Shown here in pieces: positions 32,406 through 51,987 of a stretch of DNA of 52,776 nucleotides. This DNA comes from Streptomyces albicerus (lineage in GTDB: Bacteria > Actinomycetota > Actinomycetes > Streptomycetales > Streptomycetaceae): positions 1 to 52,776 of the forward strand of contig NZ_VWMY01000004.1 of assembly GCF_008905045.1 (NCBI RefSeq), read 5' to 3'. Numbering within the stretch: the first letter of the stretch is position 1; each line of letters starts with the position of its first letter. The position numbers and the translations under genes were made by a program. A model generated the notes under the pieces. That model ran no database searches. It was given only the letters and a program-made list of their open reading frames with translations, and was not told the DNA's origin.

Positions 32406-32638
32406 GCAGGGTCCGGAAGCGGCACGGTAGCCGTGGCCTGTGTGCGTGATCGCACCGTTCAGGCGGCCGGGGTCGCCAGGACGCCGACGACGATCCGGCG
32501 GAACCGCTGAGGCCGGACAAGCACGAAACCCTCGCCGACGGCCTACCTGGCCCTTCCGCCGGGCAAGGCGACCCTAGGAGTATCGCGGCCACCCTGCGCA
32601 GCTGCATGGCGTGTTGTGCCGGGGCTACTGTCGATGGC
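32406..32638. other. Gap between the two MmyB-type genes
   Basis: No gene is visible. It must hold the promoter of the second regulator. Confidence 0.5.
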
Positions 32639-33511
32639 ATGGACAGCGACAACCTCCTGGGGCAGTTTCTGCGAGCTCGCCGCGGCCTTGTGCGGCCCGA
32701 GGAGCAGGGCGTGCCGATGATCGGCCGCCGCCGTGTGGCGGGCCTGCGCCGGGAGGAAGTGGCCATGCTGTCCGGGCTGAGCACCGACTACTACGTGCGC
32801 CTGGAACAGGGCCGCGAGAGGAACCCTTCGGTGCAGGTGCTCGACGCACTGGCCCGAGCACTATTGCTGGACGACGACGCGATTGCCCATCTGCACCGGC
32901 TGGCCCGGCCCGTGCCGGGACGTGCCCGCAAGAACTCCCGGCGTCAGCGGGTGAGTCCCGCTCTGCGGCAGATGATGAACAGCTGGACCGGCACACCTGC
33001 CGTGATTCTGGGGCGCTGTATGGAGGTGCTGGCGCACAACCCCCTGGGCGGCGCCCTGTTCGCCGGCCACACCTACAGCGGAGATCTGATGCGGCTCGTC
33101 TTTCTCGATCCCGACGCCCGGGATTTCTACCCGGACTGGGACCGGGTCGCCGCCAACACCGTCGGCGGCCTGCGCGAGGCAGCGGGCACCGACTATGACG
33201 ACGCGCAATTGGTCGAGCTGGTCGGCGAGTTGTCGCTCAAGAGCGAAGCGTTCCGTACGTTGTGGGCGCGTCATGACATCCGCCAGAAGAGGCATGAGAC
33301 CAAACGCTTCCGGCACCCGGTCGTCGGGGAACTCACGCTGGACTACGAGTCCTTGACCATCAACAGCGCGCCGGGTCAGCAACTTGTCGTCTACCAGGCC
33401 GAGCCCGGCAGCCCCTCCGCACACGCCCTGTCGCTGCTCGGCAGCCTGACCGCGACAGAGACGGCGCAAGCCTCGGATTCCGTGCGGCAGGACACCGCCG
33501 CAGACGATTGA
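32639..33511 (+). CDS. XRE-family regulator with MmyB-like ligand domain (second copy)
   Basis: A 290-residue protein: GQFLRARRGLVRPEEQGVPM, IGRRRVAGLRREEVAMLSGL, STDYYVRLEQGRERNPSVQV, then an MmyB-like domain (MNSWTGTPAVILGRCMEVLA, HNPLGGALFAG, LVFLDPDARDFYPDW). It is equal in length to the neighbour at 31533 but clearly diverged, so an old duplication or separate acquisition is likely. It converges on an SDR gene ending at 33714. The ATG at 32639 is preferred over the upstream one at 32606 because the family starts close to it. Confidence 0.92.
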   Translation: MDSDNLLGQFLRARRGLVRPEEQGVPMIGRRRVAGLRREEVAMLSGLSTDYYVRLEQGRERNPSVQVLDALARALLLDDDAIAHLHRLARPVPGRARKNSRRQRVSPALRQMMNSWTGTPAVILGRCMEVLAHNPLGGALFAGHTYSGDLMRLVFLDPDARDFYPDWDRVAANTVGGLREAAGTDYDDAQLVELVGELSLKSEAFRTLWARHDIRQKRHETKRFRHPVVGELTLDYESLTINSAPGQQLVVYQAEPGSPSAHALSLLGSLTATETAQASDSVRQDTAADD

Positions 33512-33713
33512 GTTCGCTCCGGCCGCCATTCCTTGAAGTCCGCCGCGCCCGTAGGCCGCGGCGTCCAACTCAACTACCTCAAGGCAGCCCCGCCCTCCTG
33601 CAGAATCTCGCCGCCGTCGGCCGGCCATCGACCGCCGCTTCGACCAGTACGGAGTGCTCGTTGTGCACCGGCATACGGACGCCTGCGGGCGCAGACCGCC
33701 AACAGCCGCGACG

Positions 33714-34478
33714 CTACGGGCGCTGCCGCACAGGCCGGATGACCAACTCGTTGACGTCGACGTCGGCGGGCTGGCTGATCGCATAAGAGATCGCACGAGC
33801 GATGGCATCGGGCGAGATGGCCGCCGAGCGGTAGGCCTTCATTGCCGCCGCGGCTTCCGGTTCGGTGATGGTGTCGGCCAGTTCGGACTCAACGACGCCA
33901 GGTGAGACGGTGGTGACCCGGATGAACGGCTCAGCCTCCTGCCGCAGCCCTTCCGTGATCGCCCAGGCCGCATACTTCGTGGCGCAGTACACAGCCGCCG
34001 TGGGGACCACCGAGTAGGCACCGATCGACGCGATGGTGATGAAGTGCCCGCCGTTCTGGCGCTGAAAGTGCGGCATGGCCGCGGCGATGCCGTGCAGCAG
34101 GCCCTTGACGTTGACATCGATCATCCGGTCCCACTCGTCCACCAGCAGTGAGTCAAGGCGCGACAGCGGCATGACGCCGGCGTTGTTGACGATCACGTCG
34201 ATGTGCCCCCGCGCAGTAGCCGTTTCGTCGACGAACCCGGCCACGTCGGCCCGGTCGGTGACATCGAGACGGCGTACGTCGATGCTGCCGCCCTCGGCTC
34301 GGACGCTCTCCGCCAGGCTGGTCAGCCGATCCTCTCGACGCCCACCGGCAACGACGTGGTGGCCTTCCGCAGCAAGCCGCCTGGCGATGCCTTCGCCGAT
34401 GCCGCTCGTGGCACCCGTGACGAGTACGACCTTCCGGTTGCTGCCCTGCTCTGTGGTCTCCGGGGTTGTCCGTGTCAC
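33714..34478 (-). CDS. SDR family NAD(P)-dependent oxidoreductase
   Basis: A 254-residue classical SDR: VVLVTGATSGIGEGIARRLA, DVIVNNAGVMPLSRLDSLLV, Ser in FITIASIGAYSVVPT, and Tyr-x-x-x-Lys in AVYCATKYAAWAIT. The NNAG motif and the Arg in GGRREDRL favour NADP. It belongs to the YdfG-like group (C-terminal ISPDAIARAISYAISQPADV, VDVNELVIRP). It is convergent with the second MmyB-type regulator. The upstream 34479-34647 contains no gene and separates it from the truncated epimerase. Confidence 0.92.
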   Translation of the reverse strand: MTRTTPETTEQGSNRKVVLVTGATSGIGEGIARRLAAEGHHVVAGGRREDRLTSLAESVRAEGGSIDVRRLDVTDRADVAGFVDETATARGHIDVIVNNAGVMPLSRLDSLLVDEWDRMIDVNVKGLLHGIAAAMPHFQRQNGGHFITIASIGAYSVVPTAAVYCATKYAAWAITEGLRQEAEPFIRVTTVSPGVVESELADTITEPEAAAAMKAYRSAAISPDAIARAISYAISQPADVDVNELVIRPVRQRP

Positions 34479-34647
34479 CGCGTCCTCCTTGCTCAGTCAG
34501 GGCAGAAGCCCCGTTGACGGATCGTTCACCTGCGAACTTGCCGTGCTTTCGATGGCAGGAGAAGGCCGGGATCTTCCTAGGAGTACTGCACACACCACAC
34601 CTGGCCGACGAGGCAGTGGTGCCGTCACTGACACACCCCGCGTCGGG

Positions 34648-35375
34648 TCACGAGGTCAAGTCCGCGGCGATCCACTCGGTGACCGAGCCGTGGCGGGGCT
34701 TCCAGCCGAGAATGTCGCAGGCTCGTGTGGTGCGGACGCGACTGTTGGAGGCCAGGGCCCCGGTAGTGAATTGAGGCCCCCAGAAGGCGCCGGCGGCCTC
34801 GATGTCCCAGGGCTCGGGACCATCGAGGCCAAGTGTCTCGGCGATCGAGGCGGCCAGCCCCTTGAGTGATTCCTCCCCGTTCTCGACAAAGTAGAAGGTG
34901 CCTGCAGGCGACCGTTCGAGGGCGAGGAGGTACAGGTCGGCGAGATCCTCGATGTGGACGGTCGACCAGATGTTCCGGCCGGCGCCGGCATGGCGAACGA
35001 CGCCGCTGTGCCGGACCTGCTCGACCAGGGCGGAAATATGCACCTCGTTGCAGGCGGGGCCGAGCCCGTGACCGTAGATCATGGCCGGACACAAGACCGA
35101 GGATCGGATTCCGGCTTCGGCCGAATCCAGGACCACGCGGTGGATGGCTGCCCTGGCTACTCGGATCGGGTGTTCCGGCTGCCAGGTGGAGCCGGCGTCG
35201 TTGATGTCGTCACCGTACGACTGTTCGTTCCGCTCTCCTCGGGCGTCGTCACCGACGACGCCCGAGCCGCTTGTGTGGACGAACGGCTTGCCGGAGCCCT
35301 CCAGGCCGGCCCTGAGCGCCTCCACAGCGGCACGGTGGTCACGGTTGGCGGCGTTGATCACACCGTCGGCCCGGT
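34648..35375 (-). pseudogene. NAD-dependent epimerase/dehydratase, N-terminus missing
   Basis: The minus-strand frame reads ADGVINAANRDHRAAVEALR, GSGKPFVHTSGSGVVGDDAR, YGHGLGPACNEVHISALVEQ, IWSTVHIEDLADLYLLALER, then a normal C-terminus (ACDILGWKPRHGSVTEWIA). This is an extended SDR, but the first 65-70 residues with the GxxGxxG nucleotide loop are absent. The coding signal begins near 35375, where it meets a recombinase tail on the other strand. The frame remains open to a start at 35427, so a shortened protein could be made, but it could not bind NAD normally. Confidence 0.7.
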
Positions 35376-35393
35376 CCGTACCCGCACGCCCAC

Positions 35394-35650
35394 CAGCCAG
35401 CACCGATTCAGCAAGGAGGACATCCACGCGATGATCACATCACTCGGCAGCATCCGTGACGTGCTCACGGACGCCCAACCACAGGACATGGCAGACGTCT
35501 ACCAGAACCTCGGGCTCCGGCTCACCTACGAGCCCGGAAAACAGCTCGTGCGGGCCGAGGCTCGCCTCGACCCGCACAAGTTGGGGATACGGTCTGTGTC
35601 CGAGGGGGGACTTGAACCAAAGCCCCAACCGGTCTTCCTGCGCGCCGACC
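35394..35650 (+). pseudogene. Serine-recombinase C-terminal tail
   Basis: The plus strand reads RFSKEDIHAMITSLGSIRDV, LTDAQPQDMADVYQNLGLRL, TYEPGKQLVRAEARLDPHKL, then SVSEGGLEPKPQ. This matches the far C-terminus of large serine integrases: a coiled helix, an A-D-x-x-D-K-A-E-V-Y-like helix, the beta segment LRLTYEPG, and an SVSEGGLEPP-type ending. The last part is produced where the gene runs into a tRNA-like 3' sequence. The catalytic and zinc domains are missing, so only the attachment-site end of a former integrative element remains. Confidence 0.6.
35596..35618 (-). other. tRNA 3'-end-like sequence (possible att remnant)
   Basis: On the minus strand this reads GGTTCAAGTCCCCCCTCGGA then CA, which looks like a T-loop plus part of an acceptor stem. 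The 5' half of a tRNA, including a matching T-stem strand, is not present, so it is not a tRNA gene. Its place inside the end of a recombinase frame is typical of an attachment-site copy left by an integrated element. Confidence 0.5.
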
Positions 35651-35657
35651 TGGCGAT

Positions 35658-35939
35658 TCAGGCGGATCTGCGCGCTGACCGAGGCCGATCCGCGACAACA
35701 CACCGGTCGGCGATGAAGGGGAAGTCGTGGTGCATGCCCAGCCGCTCCGGCTGGGCATTCTGTTCGCGCGACCGGGGGTTCGGACGGATGTCGGTGAGCA
35801 CGGAGGCGTTGAAGTCCGCGTAGGCGGTCAGCCTGCCCGCGCAGTCCGCCAGGAGCAGGGTCAGGATCTTCGTCTGCGTCACCGCGTCGAACGTGGGCAG
35901 CCCCTGCAGCAGGACAGCCTCCCAGGGCGCCTCGTTCAC
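35658..35939 (-). pseudogene. Possible Fe(II)/2-oxoglutarate oxygenase N-terminal fragment
   Basis: From ATG 35939 the frame reads MNEAPWEAVLLQGLPTFDAV, KILTLLLADCAGRLTAYADF, NASVLTDIRPNPRSREQNAQ, then LGMHHDFPFIADRCVV. The order (LLQGLP strand, helix, DIRPNP, His-x-Asp with an FPF-like loop) resembles the first third of TauD/TfdA-like dioxygenases, with HHD as possible metal ligands. The similarity is only a pattern judged by eye. The frame upstream remains open to about 36010. The C-terminal part with the second His is absent and the sequence meets the recombinase tail. Confidence 0.3.
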
Positions 35940-36125
35940 CGCCTTGGCAAGGGCCGGGACGACGGTCCTTCCGTGTCCGAGTACCTGCTCGGCGTGGCAT
36001 GTCGGACTGCGAGGGGGCGTTGTCGAGGACGTGCAAGGGTGATTCTCCTTGTGGGATGGGCCGGTTGTCAGAGGCGCATCGTCGCGGCGGGCCGCACGCT
36101 GCGCGAGGGATGGCGAGGGTCGGCG

Positions 36126-36488
36126 TCATCGGGCGGTGGGGTAGGGGTCACTGCCAGCCGGACGAGAACTGGTGTGCCGCCACGGGCGCACGATCAGTCC
36201 GCGTCCGGCGGTGAGGTGGCGGGAATCAGGCCCAGACACCGCGTTCTGCGCTTGAGCCGGCAAGAACCCGTGCACGGCGTATTCCGCCTCGATGGACCGC
36301 CTCTCCCAGCCTTCGCGGTCGCGGAGGTAGCGGGGGCGGGGAGCCTTGATCGCACGGGTGTAGGCCTCGCCTGGGCGCAGCTCCCACGTGACCATCCCGG
36401 TGGTGTGCTCGGCACACGTGTCCGTGAAGGCCTGTACGGCAGGCCTCAGGTCGCCGAACCAGCGGCCCTCGAGCGCCTCACGTCACTC
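36126..36488 (-). pseudogene. Unidentified gene fragment
   Basis: After an in-frame stop near 36489 the minus strand reads EALEGRWFGDLRPAVQAFTD, TCAEHTTGMVTWELRPGEAY, TRAIKAPRPRYLRDREGWER, RSIEAEYAVHGFLPAQAQ. This is natural-looking protein without a family I recognise. An ATG at 36395 could start an 89-residue protein. It may be the 5' neighbour of the oxygenase-like fragment. The whole 35400-36540 stretch consists of pieces, which suggests repeated recombination next to the synthetase locus. Confidence 0.35.
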
Positions 36489-37850
36489 TGATCTGGGTGC
36501 GGGGAAGGACCAGGAGAGCTCCAAGTCCGTAACTAGGCTGATGGGCGGTCAAGTGGGCGGTGTGGATTGGCGGTTCCGGGCAATTGTGTCCGCGTACGCC
36601 ATGTCCGGCTACGGCAATTACCTCAACCTGATCGCGCTGAGCCTGTTCTCCTACGACGTGACGGGTACCGCGTTCGGTGTCGGCGCGGTCATGGCGGTAC
36701 GGCTGGTCTCCGGTTTCCTGGCCGGGCTCGCTGCGGGGGCGCTGTCGGCCAGGTTTGCGCGGCGGACGTCGATGATCTGCGCGGACGTTGCCCAGGCCGT
36801 CGCCATGACGGTGCTGGCGCTGTGCGTCTCGCGGATGCCGCTGTGGCTGCTCGCCTGCGCGGTCATGGTCCTGGGTGCGGGGAACACGTTTTTCACCGTT
36901 GCCTTGCGCACGCGCGGTTCCGGTCATAGTCGGCCAGGACGCCCGCTCTCATGCAAACGGCCTGCTGGTCACGGCGCGGTCTTTCGCCACGGTGCTCGGC
37001 TTCGCCTCGGCAGCGCCGGTCATCGGGCTGGGCGGCTACACCGCCGCATTCGCCGTCAACGCCGCAAGCTTCATGGTGTCCGCCACAGCGCTCCTGGTCC
37101 TGCGCCCGCGCACGGACGAGCCTGAAGCCGGCAACTCCGAGGAAGTCGCGAAGCCCGACAGTCGGAAGAGCGCCGGGCCGTTGCTCCGCATGGCGTGCGG
37201 TAGCCGGGTACGGCGCGTGATGGCAGGCGTGCCGGCCCTTCTGTTCGGCATGGTCCTGCTGAGAGGCGTCGACGCCCTGGCCTCCTCCTCGCACAATGTG
37301 GCTTTGCCTGTGGTCGCGCACTCCACCACCCCGTCCGGCCCGGCGGTGTTCATGACCCAGTTTTGGGTGGCGTGGGCGACAGGTACCCTCCTCGCCCACC
37401 AGGTACTCAAACGGAGGCGGGACGCGGCAGCGTGGGGAGAGCGCGCGTTCGCGGTCGGCACCTGCTTGATGTCGCTCGCCTTCGTGGTCGCGTTCGCCGG
37501 ATTGCCCATTCCGGCACTGATGGTGGCGGCTGCGTCGGCGGGGTTTGCCGACGGCTGCACCGAGATCATCTACACCTCGCGCCTGCAGGCGGCCCCCGAC
37601 CGGCAGCGCAGCCGACTGTTCGGATGGTCCGCCACGGCGGAGCAGTTCGGGTTCGCGCTGGGAACGGTGGCGGCGGCCGCGGCTCTCGAAGTACTGCCCG
37701 CCCTGGCCGTGGTGGCTGCTTTCCACAGCGCGGCGGCGTGCGCGGCACTGGTTCTGCTGCTGGCCATCGCCACCCGCGGCACGGCTGCGCCTCTGTCGTC
37801 CACCAGCGAAGAAGACGGGTCCATCAATGAAGGAGACGGAGAGGACACTC

Positions 37851-48664
<10,814 letters not shown>

Positions 48665-48665
<1 letters not shown>

Positions 48666-48688
48666 GCCGGCCAACGTCCGGCCGGGCT
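48665..48688 (+). terminator. Hairpin directly after the synthetase stop
   Basis: AGCCGGCC (48665-48672) pairs with GGCCGGGCT (48680-48688, one bulged G) around a 7-base loop. No T-run follows, so it is a weak or actinomycete-style terminator candidate. Confidence 0.45.
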
Positions 48689-49178
48689 GACCGCAGTACG
48701 CACAGTGCTCGGGGAACGCGTTGGCGGAAATGCCATCGGCCCTTCCCGCGCTCATCGACAGCCTCAGCTCCGTATGCAGCTGGGGCTGTCGTCGAGCCTG
48801 ACAGCACTCCGCGGGATGCCATCGTGCCCGCGGTCAAAAGGGATCGGCCCCTCCGGGGATGCTTCTATCGCGGCCTGCGTACGACGAGTTCCCGGAGCGT
48901 GCCCGGCGGGAGAACGCCGATCACTGGGAACCACACCAGCCGCCGGCAGGGACCGAGGATTTGATGCCCCCAGGCAGGAGCAGCGCAGCGGAGGTTGAAA
49001 GCCGCAGGTCGGCTTGGCCTCGCTCACGGTCACCGCGATGGCATCGCGCTGCATTCGGAACCAGTCGGGACAACACAGCCAATAGGTGTCTGCACTTGAA
49101 CGGCGGACGCCCCAACGCCCCTGTGAGAATGGATCAGTTGACAGTGCCGACGCCCTCCGGCGTGCTTGACTTGCCGGT
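48689..49178. other. 490-bp gap between synthetase and methyltransferase
   Basis: Frames such as that from 48859 lack ribosome sites and known motifs. Parts look like decayed coding sequence, but I cannot name a source. The gap makes direct co-transcription of the methyltransferase with the synthetase uncertain. Confidence 0.5.
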
Positions 49179-49949
49179 ATGTCGACGTCTCTTGGTGTCT
49201 CCCGGCCGGACCAGGCTTCCTACATGCTGCGAGCCGCCTCGAGCGACGCCGGCCGCGCATACAAGCAACAGCTGATCGACCTGCTTGACATCGCTTCGGG
49301 TCAGACCGTGCTCGATGCGGGATGCGGCCCCGGTACAGATCTTCCCGCACTCGCGGAACGGGTCGGCGAGCAGGGCACAGTCATCGGCGTCGACCGTGAC
49401 CCCGCCATGCTGGAGCGGGCCCGGGAGCGCACGAACGGGCTACGTGTGGAGATCCGGGAGGGCGACGTACACGCCCTGCCCGTCGAGTCGGGGTCCGTGG
49501 ACCGGGCCAAGATCGACCGGGTTCTTATGCATGTGGCCCACCCTGCCCAGGCGTTGGCAGAGTTGCACCGCATCACCCGGCCCGGTGCCGCGGTCGGTCT
49601 TGTCGAGCCGGACTGGGACACCCTCGTGGTCGATGCGGAAGATCTCGAGACCAGCCGTGCCTTCACCCGCTACACCACCGAGGAAGTGGTCCGGCACGCC
49701 ACCATCGGACGCAGCCTCGCCCGGCTCGCCGACAAGGCCGGATTCCAGATCCGAACCGTGAACACGACGACACCGGTGTTCCGGGACTTCCAAGACGCAG
49801 ACCACACACTGGGGCTCGGGCGCAACCTGCACCAAGCCATCACCGATGGCCGCATCGACCGAAACCGCGGCCACCGCTGGTTCACCGGTCTCTCCGAAGG
49901 CCCCTTCTACGCCTCCTTCACCCTGGTCACCGTGGTCTGCTCGCGCTGA
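49179..49949 (+). CDS. Class I SAM-dependent methyltransferase
   Basis: A 256-residue Rossmann methyltransferase: motif I VLDAGCGPGTDLPALAERVG, the acidic end of strand 2 in VIGVDRDPAMLERAR, motif II region GDVHALPVESGSVDRAKIDR, and post-I HITRPG-type segment (here LHRITRPGAAVGLVEPDW). It is closest to UbiE/MenG-like small-molecule methyltransferases. It follows the PKS-NRPS in the same direction after 513 bases and may tailor its product, but the gap leaves this open. Confidence 0.88.
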   Translation: MSTSLGVSRPDQASYMLRAASSDAGRAYKQQLIDLLDIASGQTVLDAGCGPGTDLPALAERVGEQGTVIGVDRDPAMLERARERTNGLRVEIREGDVHALPVESGSVDRAKIDRVLMHVAHPAQALAELHRITRPGAAVGLVEPDWDTLVVDAEDLETSRAFTRYTTEEVVRHATIGRSLARLADKAGFQIRTVNTTTPVFRDFQDADHTLGLGRNLHQAITDGRIDRNRGHRWFTGLSEGPFYASFTLVTVVCSR

Positions 49950-50000
49950 CCAGCACAGGCATGCCCGGACAGGCACCACGGCGCAGACACGGCGTCCGGC

Positions 50001-50726
50001 TCAGATGCGCCAGGGCTGTGCGTATCCCTCCCTCAGCGGTCCGCCGAGCAGGTCGAGCACCGGCTTCACCGCCGCCGCCAATGGGGCGGGGTCGGCGCGT
50101 TCGGCCACCGCCCGATGACCGTCCAACAGGGCCTTGCCCCGTGCCGGGTCTGCGCTCAGCAGTCTGCGGGGAAGCCATTTGCCGATACCCGTCCACGCAC
50201 AGTGGTGGGCAGTGAGCAGATGCGCTGCTTCGCGCAGGGTGTGGTCGGCGATGGACAGCTGTTCGTAGCGGTCAGCGGGCGAGGCATCGACCAGGTCATC
50301 CACGTAGCAGGTGAGCACGTAACGGCCGTGCTCCCACTCCGCCGGGGTCAGCGCGGGAGGGCCGGCCGCGAGCACCGCTCGCGCCTGATCGCGGGTACGG
50401 GCCAGGTGGCCGTGCGGGTCGGTCAGGGGCAGGCCCTCGGCATAGATGAACAGGACGGTCCCGCGGCGACGGGCTCGGTCCCACTCGAAGAACTCCGGCA
50501 CATCCACGACGGTGTTCAAGAACAACTCTGCCAGGCGACCGTCATGGCGGATGACCTCCCGGCGGCTGCTGTCGGAGTCCGGTAAGAGGACGGCCACGTC
50601 CAGATCACTGGCCGAGGTGGCGCGACCTTGGGCGGCCGAGCCACCGAGCACGGCGCCCAGAGTCTGCGGGAAGCGGGCCGCCACCAAGCGCTGAGCTTGA
50701 ACCTGCACAGTTTCCTGATCATTCAT
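50001..50726 (-). CDS. Nucleotidyltransferase-domain protein
   Basis: A 241-residue protein with the polymerase-beta-like motif GGSAAQGRATSASDLDVA near the N-terminus (Gly-Ser and Asp-x-Asp for metal-dependent nucleotidyl transfer). A third carboxylate may be the Asp in FLNTVVDVPEF. A helical C-terminal domain (EWEHGRYVLTCYVDDLVDAS, DHTLREAAHLLTAHHCAW) follows, as in antibiotic nucleotidyltransferases and related housekeeping proteins. The substrate is unknown; resistance is possible but unsupported. ATG 50726 is preferred over 50813 because the domain begins soon after. Confidence 0.8.
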   Translation of the reverse strand: MNDQETVQVQAQRLVAARFPQTLGAVLGGSAAQGRATSASDLDVAVLLPDSDSSRREVIRHDGRLAELFLNTVVDVPEFFEWDRARRRGTVLFIYAEGLPLTDPHGHLARTRDQARAVLAAGPPALTPAEWEHGRYVLTCYVDDLVDASPADRYEQLSIADHTLREAAHLLTAHHCAWTGIGKWLPRRLLSADPARGKALLDGHRAVAERADPAPLAAAVKPVLDLLGGPLREGYAQPWRI

Positions 50727-50819
50727 GGGGGCTGATCGTGCCAGCCCCCGAGTGCGCCCTCCATGCATCGTGCGAAACGACGTCACGTCAGGAGCACAGG
50801 AGGCCCCACGCATCCCGGC

Positions 50820-51269
50820 TCAACTCCCGTACAGCCAACTGTCGTATGCGGCGTTGTCGACCAGGTGGTAGAGCCCGAGGGCGCCGGGGAAGAGCACCAA
50901 GGCGAGGACGCCCGACCGTACGAGTACCGGCGCCATGATCATGACGCCGCCTGTCTGGCCGGTGATCGTGCGCCAGTCCCGCCAACGCCGGATGTCACCC
51001 GCGCAGACCGCCCAGAAGAAGCCCCCGAACACGATCCCGGTCCCCGCGAACACAGCGGAGAATCCTCCCACCACGGCAAGGAACGTTTCGCGATCATGGT
51101 GATCGGCGACGAAGAACATTCCCACGAAGAGCAGGACGACAGCGGCGATTCCCTGCACCGCCCCTCTCACCACCACGTCCTTGAAGCGCAGCCGCGGGAG
51201 ACGTACCCCATCCTCGTCCGTAACCACGTGAGTAGCCGGCGCTGCACCGGTGCGTTGCGTACGCATCAT
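50820..51269 (-). CDS. Small membrane protein of unknown function
   Basis: A 149-residue protein. A hydrophilic start (THVVTDEDGVRLPRLRFKDV) is followed by three probable membrane helices: AVQGIAAVVLLFVGMFFVA, FSAVFAGTGIVFGGFFWAVC, and MAPVLVRSGVLALVLFPGAL. A cytosolic loop with RRWRDWRTITGQ lies between the second and third. I do not recognise a named family. Two adjacent ATG codons (51269, 51266) could start it. The frame stays open upstream because it merges with the remains of the next gene. Confidence 0.6.
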   Translation of the reverse strand: MMRTQRTGAAPATHVVTDEDGVRLPRLRFKDVVVRGAVQGIAAVVLLFVGMFFVADHHDRETFLAVVGGFSAVFAGTGIVFGGFFWAVCAGDIRRWRDWRTITGQTGGVMIMAPVLVRSGVLALVLFPGALGLYHLVDNAAYDSWLYGS

Positions 51270-51299
51270 GGGCGGCACGCTATCTGAGAGCCCGAGACG

Positions 51300-51560
51300 G
51301 AATTTCACGGCCTCATCAAGCCGTCCGGATACGCCAACTCGCTTGATGCGGTGGAGGTGGCACAGCAGCCAGCGAAGGTCGGCCCCACGGCACGCGGCTG
51401 CCAGTGCATCGCCAGACGGTCCGCACGCGTCGCGGCGGGCGGCAAGACGCCGATGCGGTGGGGCCGTTCGGGCAGGCCTCCGTCGACGGGAACGGTCCAG
51501 GTGAGCCACGCGCCGGCATCGTAGAAGCCCTGCGGGAAGACCAGCACGCCGTCGCCCAGG
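51300..51560 (-). pseudogene. Fragment of an unidentified gene with a frameshift
   Basis: One minus-strand frame reads VLVFPQGFYDAGAWLTWTVP, VDGGLPERPHRIGVLPPAAT, RADRLA. Near 51405-51415 the natural reading passes to another frame: ALAAACRGADLRWLLCHLHR. The two join to a plausible C-terminus, but the upstream part is missing where an ISL3 fragment begins on the other strand. The family is unknown to me. Confidence 0.4.
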
Positions 51561-51729
51561 GATCCCGACCCTCTACAACTCCGGTGTCAACGAAGGCCGC
51601 ATCACCGCCGTCAAACTACAAGAACGCCTCATGGCAGAACGTGCCGGCGTCCCACTCCCCCGCCACCGCGTCGTCCTGATCGACCGACTCCGCCGCCGGT
51701 CCGCCACCGTCGTCTGGCCGCGCTCATGA
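51561..51729 (+). pseudogene. ISL3-family transposase, C-terminal fragment
   Basis: The frame TLYNSGVNEGRITAVKLQER, LMAERAGVPLPRHRVVLIDR, LRRRSATVVW ends at TGA 51727-51729. It contains the ISL3 C-terminal Glu motif (NSGVNEGRIT) and the R-x-GVPLLRHRV block. The rest of the transposase is absent. It is not a copy of the ISL3 gene at 21005-22600, whose tail differs. Confidence 0.65.
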
Positions 51730-51741
51730 CCGCCAGGGCAT

Positions 51742-51987
51742 CTACCGCGCGGCGACAGCCTCGATCTCCAGCAGCCACGCCTCGTCGTAAATGCCCGTGA
51801 TGATGACCGTCAAAGCCGGAGCGTGGTCGCCGAGTACCTCACGCCGGACTGCGGAGTTCTCCTCCCAGTAGGCCCTGTCCGACAGGAAGGTGGTCACCTT
51901 GACCAGGTCGGACAGCCCCATCCCGTGGTGAGCCAGGGCCGCGGCCAGGTTGGCCCATGTCTGACGGCACTGTGCGGCAAACCGGTC
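51742..51987 (-). pseudogene. RidA/YjgF-family gene, N-terminus cut off by a TnpB-type element
   Basis: The minus strand reads DRFAAQCRQTWANLAAALAH, HGMGLSDLVKVTTFLSDRAY, ALTVIITGIYDEAWLLEIEA, VAAR and stops at 51742. These are the last 81 residues of a RidA-type enamine/imine deaminase (about 130 residues normally). Immediately upstream, at 51988, begins the end of a TnpB-related gene, so the insertion cut the gene. The catalytic Arg of active RidA is usually in the R-x-x-V-L-G-D-H-A-P region, here REVLGDHAPALTV. The N-terminal part would lie beyond the window. Confidence 0.75.

Noticed and set aside
35590..35625. Possible tRNA gene
   Set aside because: Only the T-loop and 3' acceptor-like part is present; D and anticodon arms are absent, so it is listed as an attachment-site-like remnant.
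48859..49275. Frame between the synthetase and the methyltransferase
   Set aside because: It runs into the methyltransferase start in another frame, has no ribosome site and no recognised family.
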